Source: Mucilaginibacter straminoryzae (GTDB lineage Bacteria; Bacteroidota; Bacteroidia; Sphingobacteriales; Sphingobacteriaceae). From it: a stretch of 64,000 nucleotides of DNA. The notes beneath the pieces are model-generated. The model saw only the letters and a program-made list of their open reading frames with translations, was not told the DNA's origin and made no database searches. This document shows positions 34,063-43,911 of this stretch, one piece after another. Made by a program: the position numbers and the translations under genes. The DNA lies in contig NZ_JALJEJ010000002.1 of NCBI RefSeq assembly GCF_022953055.1, positions 558,001-622,000 on the forward strand, read 5' to 3'. Position 1 is the first letter of the stretch. Every line of letters begins with the position of its first letter.

Positions 34063-35103
34063 TTACAAAGAGGCTCTTTGGATGTAATAGAAGGGATTTT
34101 CTACCTGTTGCCTCGAATTGGAAAGAATGAGTTCTGCTGCGGTGGAACCCATAAATTTAAAGTCGGTAGATACGGTGGTGATCCCGTTCAGCAATATTTT
34201 TTTCAGCGGCGTTTCATTGTAAGAGATGACACCGACATCCTCGCCCACCTTAAAGTTCATGGTTGTCAATCGCTCGAGCAGGGTAACCAGGTCGTCTTCC
34301 ATTAGGTTGATAAAAACCTCGCCCTTGTTAATCGGGGCAGATTTAATATCGTTCAACACCTCGTGATTAAACGCATACTGCCGGCAGAACAACTGGAAAC
34401 CTTTAATGATCTCGACCGGGTAGTAACTCTTCGCAGGAAAGATGAGCTTAATGGTGTGATAACTGCTAAGGTGTGACCGTGCATGGTCCAGTGCGTTATA
34501 AATGTCCTTTTCGAAATTTTCGTAAACTGCGCCGTAACCGCCTTTTAACCCTGGCACCCGCTTATCCAGCAGGATCAATTTATCTTTCGGGATATTGTTG
34601 AGCAAATCAATTACGTTCTGCTCATTTTCATCAGCCGACGCGATATGCGGAATAATCACGTAGTGCGAATAATCATCGCGGCGATTCAACAACAGTTTTT
34701 TGAACAGTTTGAAGTCGTTATTATAGATATAGAAGTCAACTGCCGCATCTTCGCCGAGGGTACTTACAAAGGTGTCGTACACAATCTTTTTATGGGCACT
34801 CAGTTTGTTAAACAGCAGGAAGATCTTCAGCTTCTGCCTGAAGTTAACATTCGTAATAAAATACCCTTTACCTGGGACTGAACTGATGACGCCGATCTCT
34901 TTCAGATAACGGTAGCTTTTTTCAGCAGTATCGCGGGAGATATCCAGTTGATAACTCAGTTCATTTATAGAGGGCAACAGGAAGTTCTTTGTCAGTTTTT
35001 CTGCTTCAATGGCATTAAGGATGCTGTTGCTCAACTGCAAGTACTTTGGCGTAGCCGCATATTCATCGACAACAACAAAATCAAAAAAAGACTCAGACTT
35101 CAT
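34063..35103 (-). CDS. GntR-type transcriptional regulator with LacI-like sugar-binding domain (probable rhamnose regulator)
   Basis: Residues about 15-85 form a GntR winged helix (ATPKYLQLSNSILNAIEAEKL, LPSINELSYQLDISRDTAEKSYRYLKEIGVISSVPGKGYF). The rest (about 95-340) looks like a periplasmic-binding-protein-like effector domain (HYVIIPHIAS, ILLDKRVPG, DVGVISYNETPLKKIL, GITTVSTDFKFMGSTAAELIL), as in the AraR/GntR-LacI group. The ATG at 35101-35103 is preferred over a TTG three codons upstream. It is the first gene of the rha strand run, so it very likely senses rhamnose or an intermediate. Many Bacteroidota use an AraC-family RhaR instead, so this is an alternative regulator. Confidence 0.88.
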   Translation of the reverse strand: MKSESFFDFVVVDEYAATPKYLQLSNSILNAIEAEKLTKNFLLPSINELSYQLDISRDTAEKSYRYLKEIGVISSVPGKGYFITNVNFRQKLKIFLLFNKLSAHKKIVYDTFVSTLGEDAAVDFYIYNNDFKLFKKLLLNRRDDYSHYVIIPHIASADENEQNVIDLLNNIPKDKLILLDKRVPGLKGGYGAVYENFEKDIYNALDHARSHLSSYHTIKLIFPAKSYYPVEIIKGFQLFCRQYAFNHEVLNDIKSAPINKGEVFINLMEDDLVTLLERLTTMNFKVGEDVGVISYNETPLKKILLNGITTVSTDFKFMGSTAAELILSNSRQQVENPFYYIQRASL

Positions 35104-35235
35104 CAATCGCAAATATCGTAGAAAATGTGGGAATAGCAGCCTTGACTCTCCCCAAGCCCCTCTCCAAAGAGCTGGGCTTTAAAATTGCTTGAGCATGATT
35201 TTGAAATTGCTACACAGCCGTGTGGTGATATCCTT

Positions 35236-35243
35236 TACCTTTG
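35236..35243 (+). promoter_or_regulatory. -7 promoter box of the nuclease gene
   Basis: TACCTTTG matches the Bacteroidota TAnnTTTG box exactly and lies 9 bp before the preferred ATG. No good -33 TTTG lies at the usual distance. If real, the leader is only a few bases long. Confidence 0.4.
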
Positions 35244-35252
35244 CCTTCCTGT

Positions 35253-35816
35253 ATGCTATCTACCCGTAACGCCATCAAAAGAACCCTTGTATTCCTGTTG
35301 CTCGCTTTCGTTTTTGCCTGTACCCGCGAAGACCAAATGCGGGTAGTAGGTGTAAAAGACGGCGATACTATTGTAGTGCTTACGCCGGATCATCAGCAGA
35401 TCACCGTCCGTTTGGCCGAGGTAGACTGCCCGGAGAAAAGCCAGGCCTTCGGGCAGGCCGCCAAGCAATTTACATCAGACCTTTGCTTTGGCAAAAATGT
35501 AACCTTACAAGGCAACGAGCACGACCGCTACGGGCGTACCATTGCTACTGTTATCATCAATAACAAGACCAACCTGAACCAGGAATTGGTAAAGAATGGG
35601 TACGCCTGGCATTATGCGCATTATTCAAACAACGCTACCCTTGCCGCTTTACAGGCAGAGGCGCAACAAAAGCAACTCGGCTTATGGCAGGACGCTAACC
35701 CTACCCCACCCTGGGAATTCAGGCAGAATAAACGCGAACACAAATCGAACGATTATAAGCAGCCTAAAAAGAAACGCAGAAAGCGTAAGCACGAGTTTGA
35801 TGCGTGGACGGAATAA
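35253..35816 (+). CDS. Staphylococcal-nuclease-like (thermonuclease) lipoprotein
   Basis: The protein (187 residues from ATG 35253) has a lipoprotein signal (LVFLLLAFVFAC, C23) and an SNase OB-fold domain: RVVGVKDGDTIVVL, VRLAEVDCPEKSQAFGQAA and EHDRYGRTIATVII, holding the calcium-binding acidic residues and active-site Arg positions. The end NGYAWHYAHYSNNATLAALQAEAQQKQLGLWQ is also typical. A very basic tail (KQPKKKRRKRKHEF) follows, perhaps binding nucleic acid. It is probably anchored in a membrane facing the periplasm or outside and degrades DNA/RNA. An upstream in-frame TTG (35241) lies inside the -7 box and is rejected. Confidence 0.9.
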   Translation: MLSTRNAIKRTLVFLLLAFVFACTREDQMRVVGVKDGDTIVVLTPDHQQITVRLAEVDCPEKSQAFGQAAKQFTSDLCFGKNVTLQGNEHDRYGRTIATVIINNKTNLNQELVKNGYAWHYAHYSNNATLAALQAEAQQKQLGLWQDANPTPPWEFRQNKREHKSNDYKQPKKKRRKRKHEFDAWTE

Positions 35817-36261
35817 TTTGATGTTGAAAAGAAATTGGCATCAAAGTGCAAGTTTCGAAGTATGGTTAATCAAATAGCGCTAGCCTGGTTTATGAGCGTT
35901 GGTGGCTGTACTTCTTTTTTGGCCGTCAAAAAAGAAGTACCAAGAAAAAACTCGTCGCTGGCAGCGCAGTCTGTGCCCCTGTTCTGCCACTGCAAAGCCT
36001 GTGGTTACCGCCTGCGCTCCCTAACCCTCTCCAAGCAGAGAAAACAAGTCATCCCGAACGGTGAAGCCGGAGGTATCTTCTGCTATTGGCTTTCAGCAGA
36101 AGAAGATCTCTGTCCGCCAACTGGCGGATCGAGATGACAGGGCGGTTTGATGGTGGGCCCTCGTTTGTCATCGCGAACTCCAAAGGAGTGTGGCGATCTC
36201 TAATTTATTGTTTTTTAGTGAGATTGCCGCGCTGCGCTCGCAAAGACAATTAATAAAAAAA
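35817..36261. other. 445-bp gene-free stretch with hairpins and dispersed repeats
   Basis: It contains a perfect 14-bp hairpin at 35908-35940 (GTACTTCTTTTTTG, loop GCCGT), which may terminate the nuclease transcript. It also holds a palindromic repeat copy at 36056-36138 and a second repeat type (TCATCGCGAACTCCAAAGGA ... GCGCTCGCAAAGACAA, about 36167-36249). Frames across it are repeat-derived and not convincing genes. Confidence 0.6.
36056..36138. repeat. Single copy of a dispersed palindromic repeat
   Basis: The end GAAGATCTCTGTCCGCCAAC followed by TGGCGGATCGAGATGACAG is the reverse complement of the TGTCATCTCGATCCGGCATT-type end found in the tandem array at 48.1-48.5 kb. An inner hairpin TCCGCCA/TGGCGGA and ATCTTCTGCT/AGCAGAAGAAGAT arms are present. 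Confidence 0.65.
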
Positions 36262-36293
36262 CAACGCCCTGCTGTTTGCACAGCAAGGCGTTG
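36262..36293 (-). terminator. Intrinsic terminator of the pfkA-gapA operon
   Basis: A 13-bp stem with one mismatch (36262-36274 with 36281-36293, CAACGCC arms) and a 6-base loop. On the minus strand it is followed by TTTTTTTATT, a good U-tract. It lies 45 bp past the gapA stop. Confidence 0.85.
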
Positions 36294-36338
36294 AATATTA
36301 CAAAGTCCTTCCATTTGGGAAGGATTAGGATGGGCTGA

Positions 36339-38188
<1,850 letters not shown>

Positions 38189-38192
38189 TAAC

Positions 38193-39179
38193 TCAGATAG
38201 ATAATATTTCCATCATCTGCATCAAATCGTCTTCCAACTTAAATTCGTGCACTTTGAGGGCTTCTTCAAGAGAGGTTAAAGCAACACTGTTACCTCTTAA
38301 TCCAACCATTTTTTGTGTTTCACCGGCGATGAGCGCGTTTACTGCTGCAAAGCCCAGACGGCTGCCCAAAATACGGTCGAAAGCGCTTGGACTACCCCCT
38401 CTTTGCAGGTGGCCTAATATAGTAACTTTAACGTCATATATTTTAATCTGTTCCTTCACAATCTGCGCCACATCGTAAGCCCCGCCATGTTTGTCGCCTT
38501 CGGCAACAATTACAATGCTGGACGACTTCTTGTTGTGCTCGCCGGCTTTCAGGCTTTCTACCAGTTCGGTAATAGCAGTTTCCTTTTCGGGTAGCATAAT
38601 TGCTTCCGCACCGGCAGAAATACCGGCCCGAAGCGCTATACAGCCAGAATCGCGGCCCATTACTTCAATGAAGAAAAGACGGTCGTGCGCATCGGCAGTA
38701 TCACGGATTTTATCCAAAGCTTCTACCACGGTGTTGGTTGCGGTATCAAAGCCAAGGGTATAATCCGTTCCACCCAGGTCGTTATCAATCGTACCAGGCA
38801 CACCAATCACCGCGATATCCGGATACTTTTTGCTGAAACGAAGCGCACCGGTGAAGGTTCCATCGCCGCCAATAACCACTAAAGCATCAATACCTTTCGC
38901 TTTAAGGTTCCGGTAGGCTATTTCCATCCCTTCGTCCGTACGAAAATCTGCACACCGGGCGGTTTTTAAGATAGTTCCACCAAAATCAAGGATATTACTT
39001 ACAGAACGGGTGGTCATCTCGTACATGTCATTGTCTATCAGACCCTGATAGCCTTGTTTCACGCCTACCACACCCAATTTATGATAGATAGCTGTACGTA
39101 CTACAGCTCTTATACAGGGGTTCATTCCCGGGGCATCGCCTCCGGAAGTCAGAACGCCGATTTTTGATAATTTACCCAT
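38193..39179 (-). CDS. pfkA: ATP-dependent 6-phosphofructokinase
   Basis: PfkA makes fructose-1,6-bisphosphate. The 328-residue protein shows GVLTSGGDAPGMNPCIRAVVR at the N-terminus, VIGGDGTFTGA (Gly after the Asp, as in ATP-using rather than pyrophosphate-using enzymes), the active-site GTIDNDLGGTDYTLGFDTA, and VEVMGR-like FFIEVMGRDSG. It heads the operon with the BadF-type protein and gapA and is divergent from a Nudix-like regulator, with 121 bp between. Confidence 0.96.
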   Translation of the reverse strand: MGKLSKIGVLTSGGDAPGMNPCIRAVVRTAIYHKLGVVGVKQGYQGLIDNDMYEMTTRSVSNILDFGGTILKTARCADFRTDEGMEIAYRNLKAKGIDALVVIGGDGTFTGALRFSKKYPDIAVIGVPGTIDNDLGGTDYTLGFDTATNTVVEALDKIRDTADAHDRLFFIEVMGRDSGCIALRAGISAGAEAIMLPEKETAITELVESLKAGEHNKKSSSIVIVAEGDKHGGAYDVAQIVKEQIKIYDVKVTILGHLQRGGSPSAFDRILGSRLGFAAVNALIAGETQKMVGLRGNSVALTSLEEALKVHEFKLEDDLMQMMEILSI

Positions 39180-39300
39180 GCTCTCGGTTGATCTAAAAAT
39201 CGCCCTAAGATAGGTGTATATTTAACACGATGTTATTTTAATTTATATTTTTTCATTTCAAAATTACGGCTATATTGCAAACCTTCTAAACTTTAAAAGC

Positions 39301-39996
39301 TTGGACGTTATATTACCTAAATTCGACTCCGTCTTCTCTATCGACTGCGTTATCTTTGGTTTCGAGGCCGGCGAATTGAAGATTTTACTTATTGAAAGGA
39401 ACGTTGAACCTTTTAAGGATTGGTATGCGCTGCCCGGATATATCGTTGAACAAGACGAAAGTATCGATGAAGCAGCCGAACGGATCCTGTATGAATTGAC
39501 GGGCCTGCGCGACCTGCATATGGAGCAGTTCCACACCTTTGGTGAAGTGAACAGGCACCCGCAAGGGCGTGTGATTACTGTGGCCTATTATGCCCTGATC
39601 CGGATAAACGGGCAAAAAGAACTTCGTCCGGTAACGCACTATGCGCGCAAAGCCTTTTGGCACCCCGTGAATGATCTGCCAAAGCTGGCCTTTGACCATA
39701 CCGAGATCTTTAAGACGGGCTTTAACAAAATCAAAAGAAGATTAAACTATCAGCCTATTGCCTTTGAGCTGCTGCCAGAGAAGTTTACCCTTACGCAGCT
39801 GCAAACACTCTATGAGGCCATACTGAACAAGAAACTGGATAAGCGTAATTTTAGAAAGAAAATGCTGAGCTACGGCTTCTTAAAAGAGCTAGACGAGAAG
39901 CAGAAAGGTGTATCTTACCGGGCGGCCAAACTGTACAAGTTTGACAAACGCAAGTATGCCAAGATCTTTCAGAACGACCTTACCGGAGAATTATAG
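39301..39996 (+). CDS. Nudix-related transcriptional regulator (NrtR-like)
   Basis: The 231-residue protein joins an N-terminal Nudix-like domain (about 8-145) to a C-terminal winged helix (about 155-225, FTLTQLQTLYEAILNKKLDKRNFRKKMLSYGFLKE), the layout of NrtR-type regulators. The Nudix box is degenerate: PGYIVEQDESIDEAAERILYELTGL lacks the REUxEE catalytic core, so it should bind rather than hydrolyse its ligand. Nudix-related factors of this kind control sugar use in Bacteroides (AraR). The first codon is TTG; no ATG occurs before residue 79. It is divergent from pfkA, suggesting control of glycolytic genes, which is inference. Confidence 0.85.
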   Translation: MDVILPKFDSVFSIDCVIFGFEAGELKILLIERNVEPFKDWYALPGYIVEQDESIDEAAERILYELTGLRDLHMEQFHTFGEVNRHPQGRVITVAYYALIRINGQKELRPVTHYARKAFWHPVNDLPKLAFDHTEIFKTGFNKIKRRLNYQPIAFELLPEKFTLTQLQTLYEAILNKKLDKRNFRKKMLSYGFLKELDEKQKGVSYRAAKLYKFDKRKYAKIFQNDLTGEL

Positions 39997-40020
39997 TTAA
40001 CTAATTTTAAATCCAAACGA

Positions 40021-40046
40021 AAACGGCCGCAATTGCGGCCGTTTTT
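40021..40046. terminator. Bidirectional terminator
   Basis: A perfect 11-bp stem (40021-40031 with 40036-40046, AAAACGGCCGC) and loop AATT, between the convergent Nudix-like regulator and BadF-type kinase genes. Confidence 0.9.
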
Positions 40047-40064
40047 ATGTTTAACAACTGTAAC

Positions 40065-40925
40065 TTACAGTTGGGAAGGAGCTAATTCCAGGTGATATTT
40101 CACCAGGTTATCTATAGGTGAACGGATGATGTTACCTACTACCATACCATGCTCTGTTACCACTTCTTCAAGCACGTTACGGAAATTATAACCTACAGAA
40201 CCAATACAGTTGAAAGTGTAGTTTTGATAGTTTGGATAGTGTGTTACCAGGTTGGTAAAGAAATCTTTGAAAGATGTATAAACCAGGTTGCGTGAATACT
40301 CGATATGTACGTTGTTATCGTAAACAAATTTGCTGAAGCTGGCGCAAAAACGGTTAGCCAAAGGTTGCGAATACACACGGTCGTTAACCTCATCTGGCGT
40401 AAGCTGGAAAGTATCCCAGAAGTTTTTACGTACTGCCTCTGGCATATAACCGCGCAGGTAATCTACCAGCAGTTTTTTACCGATGTAGCAACCGCTTCCT
40501 TCGTCGCCCAGGATGTAAGCGCCCGAGTCTATGTTATGAAGAATTTTCTTTCCATCATAAATACAGGTATTGGTACCTGTACCTAAAATAGCGGCGAAGC
40601 CTTCGTTGTTACCCAGCAAAGCACGTGCAGCGGCAAGCAAATCGTGCCCGATGCTTACTTTAGCTTTTGTAAACACCGCTTTCATAGCGTTCTCTACAAT
40701 TTTATTCTTTTCAGGTACGCTGCAACCAGCACCGTAATAATTAACTTCTGTAATTTTTTCCCTTTCCAGGTCGGTAGGTAGATTTTCGTTTAAAGAATTC
40801 AGAATATATTCTGTACTCGCAAAGTAAGGGTTATAACCTTCGGTATTGAAATATACTTTTTTTCCTTCTTCAGTTACTAAGCACCAGTTTGTTTTAGTAG
40901 AGCCACCGTCAGCGATGAGTATCAT
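40065..40925 (-). CDS. BadF/BadG-family sugar kinase (GlcNAc kinase-like)
   Basis: The 286-residue ASKHA kinase has an intact phosphate loop (MILIADGGSTKTNWCLV), a second phosphate region (FAAILGTGTNTCIYDG) and GAYILGDEGSGCYIGKKLL. The family includes eukaryotic-type GlcNAc kinase and MurNAc/GlcNAc kinases (MurK) of bacteria. It could therefore supply MurNAc-6-P to the MurQ encoded 39 kb away, but it is unlinked, so this is only a hypothesis. It is a paralogue of the protein in the pfkA-gapA operon, sharing YILxDEGS and the pattern GSVGYNFRN/GSIASLFPN near the C-terminus. It is transcribed alone. Confidence 0.88.
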   Translation of the reverse strand: MILIADGGSTKTNWCLVTEEGKKVYFNTEGYNPYFASTEYILNSLNENLPTDLEREKITEVNYYGAGCSVPEKNKIVENAMKAVFTKAKVSIGHDLLAAARALLGNNEGFAAILGTGTNTCIYDGKKILHNIDSGAYILGDEGSGCYIGKKLLVDYLRGYMPEAVRKNFWDTFQLTPDEVNDRVYSQPLANRFCASFSKFVYDNNVHIEYSRNLVYTSFKDFFTNLVTHYPNYQNYTFNCIGSVGYNFRNVLEEVVTEHGMVVGNIIRSPIDNLVKYHLELAPSQL

Positions 40926-41381
40926 TTTCTATTTTTTAGTACGGGTTAAAAGTATGATTTACTAATTGTAAAAAAAACACTTTGAAATATTTTTAATAAT
41001 TTAGCTAATAAGCGCTTGTTTATCAGGCAGATAATAACACCTTATCACATGCTTAAAAACACATTTTAAGATAGTTATCAAATGCAGTTAGTGTAAAATA
41101 GCAAGAACTAATAGTTGTGAATTTCCTCTCTGGTATTAAGCTGGCAATGAAAGTCTTTGCAATCAGATGATAACCTCTCTCAAACACAAAAAGTTTTTCT
41201 GGTTCGAAAATTAGTGATTTTTCCTGATATGATTCACATTTTATATCATCAAAGGGTATTTTCTGCATGTTGCAGCCAATCATTTTGTAAACATTTCGCA
41301 TCATTACATTTTCTTTTAACTTTGAGGCATGGCAGTGGCCATCATTAACCAATTAATAGCTTCCTATTTCATTGTTTTTAA
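40926..41381. other. 456-bp divergent promoter region
   Basis: AT-rich, with no convincing gene. It holds the start regions of the BadF-type kinase (minus) and the starch/maltose operon (plus). The clearest signal is the -7 box described at 41317. The first 80 bases contain a near-consensus TACTTTTA on the minus strand (40958-40951), which may serve the kinase gene. Confidence 0.5.
41294..41324 (+). promoter_or_regulatory. Predicted promoter of the maltose/starch operon
   Basis: TAACTTTG at 41317-41324 matches the -7 consensus exactly. A weak -33 (TTTC, 41294-41297) lies 19 bp upstream. The leader to the GH13 ATG would be about 50 bases. Confidence 0.5.
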
Positions 41382-43238
41382 ATGAGAAAATTTCTACTGA
41401 TCGCCATAGGCTGTATCGTTTGTGGATTAGAAACGAAAGCCCAGGTACCGGCGCTGGAGCGCGTCGAACCGATGTTCTGGTGGACAGGCATGAGCAACCC
41501 TAAGCTGCAACTGATTGTACACGGCCGTAACATCGCTGCCAAAAGCGTACAACTGGTCTACCCAGGCGTAAAACTTACCGCTGTCCATAAAGTTGAAAAC
41601 CCGAATTATTTATTCCTCGACCTGCAGATTTTTTCTTCAGCCAGACCGGGAACGTTCCCGATAAAGTTTATCCAGCCAGGAGAAAAAGACCTAGTCTATA
41701 ATTATTCGTTAAAAGAACGAAGCCACGCGGCCAACCGGGCGCAGGGTGTAACCAGTAAAGACTTTATTTATCTGCTGATGCCTGACCGCTTTTCAAACGG
41801 CGATCCGTCAAATGACGATGTAGCAGGCATGCGTGAACGGGGCATCCATCGAGACTCGATGTTTAGCCGCCACGGCGGTGACATTAAGGGTTTAATGAAC
41901 CACCTCTCCTATTTAAAAGACCTGGGCGTAACAGCCGTCTGGATGACGCCCGAGATAGAAAACGATGAACCGGCGGCTTCTTACCATGGGTACGCCGTTA
42001 CGGATTATTACAAGATCGATCCGCGTTATGGCACCAACGAACTGTACAAACAATATGTGGAAGCGTGTCATCGTTTAGGGTTGAAAGTAATCAAAGACCT
42101 GGTGCATAACCATATCGGGACAGAATCATACCTTATCCGGGATATGCCCATGAAAAGCTGGGTACACCAATGGCCTAAATATACCAACTCCAATTTCAGG
42201 GATATGGTGGTGATGGACCCTCACGCGTCCGCAAAGGATCGGAAAATTATGCTCGACGGCTGGTTTGATAAACGCATGGCCGACCTGAACGAGAATAACC
42301 CTTACGTACAGAACTACCTCACTCAAAACCATATCTGGTGGGTGGAATATGCCGGTATAGACGGCTTCCGGCTGGATACCTATCCTTATAACGACCCGGA
42401 TTATATGGCTAAGTGGGCACAAGACGTTCAACGCGAATTCCCAAAGCTTTCCATCTATGGCGAAACCCTGGTTTGGTCGGCAGCTAATCAGGCCTTCTTT
42501 TTAGGAGGGAACGTGGTTAACCGCGGCCTCGATACCCACCTGCCCGGAGTGACTGATGCCGTAGTAAAAGATGCGATCTACGAAGCACTCAACGGCAAAG
42601 AAGGATGGACAGATGGTGTGAACCGTATATATGCTGTATTGGCCCAGGACTTTTTATATAAAGATCCCACCAAAAATGTCATCTTCCTGGATAATCATGA
42701 CATGAGCCGTTTTTATTCCATGGTGAATGAAGACATGGCCAAGTACAAATCCGGTTTGGCGTTGCTGCTCACGCTCAGAGGTATTCCGCAGATGTATTAC
42801 GGCGATGAAATTCTGATGAAAAACTTTTCTAATCCGGATGGTCTGGTGCGTGAGGATTTCCCCGGGGGCTGGCCTGGCGATAAGGACAACAAGTTTACCG
42901 CAGACGGACGAAGCAAAAAAGAAAATGAAGCTTTTAATTACTTACGTACATTAGCGAATTATCGTAAAAATACACCCGCTTTGCAAACCGGAAAACTGAT
43001 GCAGTTTATACCGCGCGATGGGGTTTATGTATATTTCAGGTATGATCAGCAGAAAACCGTAATGGTAGTTTACAACAGCCGCGATAAAGAGCAAACCCTT
43101 GCTACGGATTACTATGCTGAACGTATTAATAATTCGAACCAGGCTAAAGACATTTTTAGTACCCAAACGATTGACATTAAAAAACTGTTAGTGCCTGCAA
43201 AAACAACACTGATACTCGAACTTATACCCGCTAAATAA
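41382..43238 (+). CDS. Exported GH13 alpha-amylase family enzyme (SusA/neopullulanase or cyclomaltodextrinase-like)
   Basis: A signal peptide (ending GLETKAQ) precedes an N-terminal beta-sandwich (about 25-110, ERVEPMFWWTGMSNPKLQLIVHG) typical of cyclomaltodextrinase/neopullulanase enzymes such as Bacteroides SusA. The GH13 barrel has IYLLMPDRFSNGDPSNDD, DLVHNHIG, the nucleophile D332 in DGFRLDTYPY, the acid/base E361 in YGETLVW and D440 in FLDNHD. It should cut maltooligosaccharides or cyclodextrins to maltose and glucose in the periplasm. It heads an operon, with beta-phosphoglucomutase starting one base after its stop. Confidence 0.92.
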   Translation: MRKFLLIAIGCIVCGLETKAQVPALERVEPMFWWTGMSNPKLQLIVHGRNIAAKSVQLVYPGVKLTAVHKVENPNYLFLDLQIFSSARPGTFPIKFIQPGEKDLVYNYSLKERSHAANRAQGVTSKDFIYLLMPDRFSNGDPSNDDVAGMRERGIHRDSMFSRHGGDIKGLMNHLSYLKDLGVTAVWMTPEIENDEPAASYHGYAVTDYYKIDPRYGTNELYKQYVEACHRLGLKVIKDLVHNHIGTESYLIRDMPMKSWVHQWPKYTNSNFRDMVVMDPHASAKDRKIMLDGWFDKRMADLNENNPYVQNYLTQNHIWWVEYAGIDGFRLDTYPYNDPDYMAKWAQDVQREFPKLSIYGETLVWSAANQAFFLGGNVVNRGLDTHLPGVTDAVVKDAIYEALNGKEGWTDGVNRIYAVLAQDFLYKDPTKNVIFLDNHDMSRFYSMVNEDMAKYKSGLALLLTLRGIPQMYYGDEILMKNFSNPDGLVREDFPGGWPGDKDNKFTADGRSKKENEAFNYLRTLANYRKNTPALQTGKLMQFIPRDGVYVYFRYDQQKTVMVVYNSRDKEQTLATDYYAERINNSNQAKDIFSTQTIDIKKLLVPAKTTLILELIPAK

Positions 43239-43239
43239 A

Positions 43240-43890
43240 ATGGCAACTATTAAAGCCTGCATTTTTGATCTGGACGGCGTTATTGTAGACACAGCCGTAT
43301 ACCACTACCGCTCATGGAAAAGATTAGCCAACGAACTTGGTTTTGATTTTACCGAACACCAAAACGAACAATTGAAAGGCGTAAGCCGCGTACGTTCGCT
43401 CGAACTGATCCTTGGCTGGGGCGGCATTACCAAAACACCTGAAGAACAGGAAGAACTGGCCACCCGTAAGAATAACTGGTATGTGGAGCTGATTAACCAG
43501 ATGACGCCTGCCGAAATCTTACCCGGGGCCAGAGAATTCCTGGAAGCTTGCCGCGCTACAGGTTTAAAAACCGCGCTGGGTTCGGCCAGTAAAAATTCCG
43601 GGACTATTCTCAACAAAGTAGGCATTGCCAATTTATTTGATGCCGTGGTAGACGGAAATAAAGTAAGCAAACCAAAGCCAGACCCGGAAGTATTTTTAAA
43701 GGGTGCTGAAGAACTGGGCGTTACTCCTGCCGATTGCGTAGTTTTTGAAGATGCGATTGCCGGCGTAGAAGCAGCAAAGAATGGTGGAATGAAGGCGGTT
43801 GGAATTGGCTCGCCGGAAATACTGACCGAAGCCGACCTGGTGATCGCCGGGCTGAACGAAATGACCCTGGAACGACTTAATAATTTATAG
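43240..43890 (+). CDS. pgmB: Beta-phosphoglucomutase
   Basis: A 216-residue HAD-family enzyme. FDLDGVIVDTAVYHYRSWKRLANELG carries the nucleophile and general-acid pair (D10, D12). LKGVSRVRSLELIL matches the beta-PGM cap. ALGSASKN, KPKPDPEVFL and VVFEDAIAGVEAAKNGGM complete the motif set. It turns beta-glucose-1-phosphate from the phosphorylase encoded next into glucose-6-phosphate. It is tightly packed with its neighbours. Confidence 0.95.
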   Translation: MATIKACIFDLDGVIVDTAVYHYRSWKRLANELGFDFTEHQNEQLKGVSRVRSLELILGWGGITKTPEEQEELATRKNNWYVELINQMTPAEILPGAREFLEACRATGLKTALGSASKNSGTILNKVGIANLFDAVVDGNKVSKPKPDPEVFLKGAEELGVTPADCVVFEDAIAGVEAAKNGGMKAVGIGSPEILTEADLVIAGLNEMTLERLNNL

Positions 43891-43911
43891 CAGATACCTA
43901 AGATTTGAACA

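Noticed and set aside
35835..36137. 100-codon open frame on the plus strand after the nuclease gene
   Set aside because: It is built from a hairpin and a dispersed palindromic repeat, and its translation is not protein-like beyond those repeats.
41053..41352. 99-codon open frame on the minus strand in the promoter region of the starch operon
   Set aside because: No recognisable domain, odd composition, and it covers a perfect -7 box and leader of the opposite operon.
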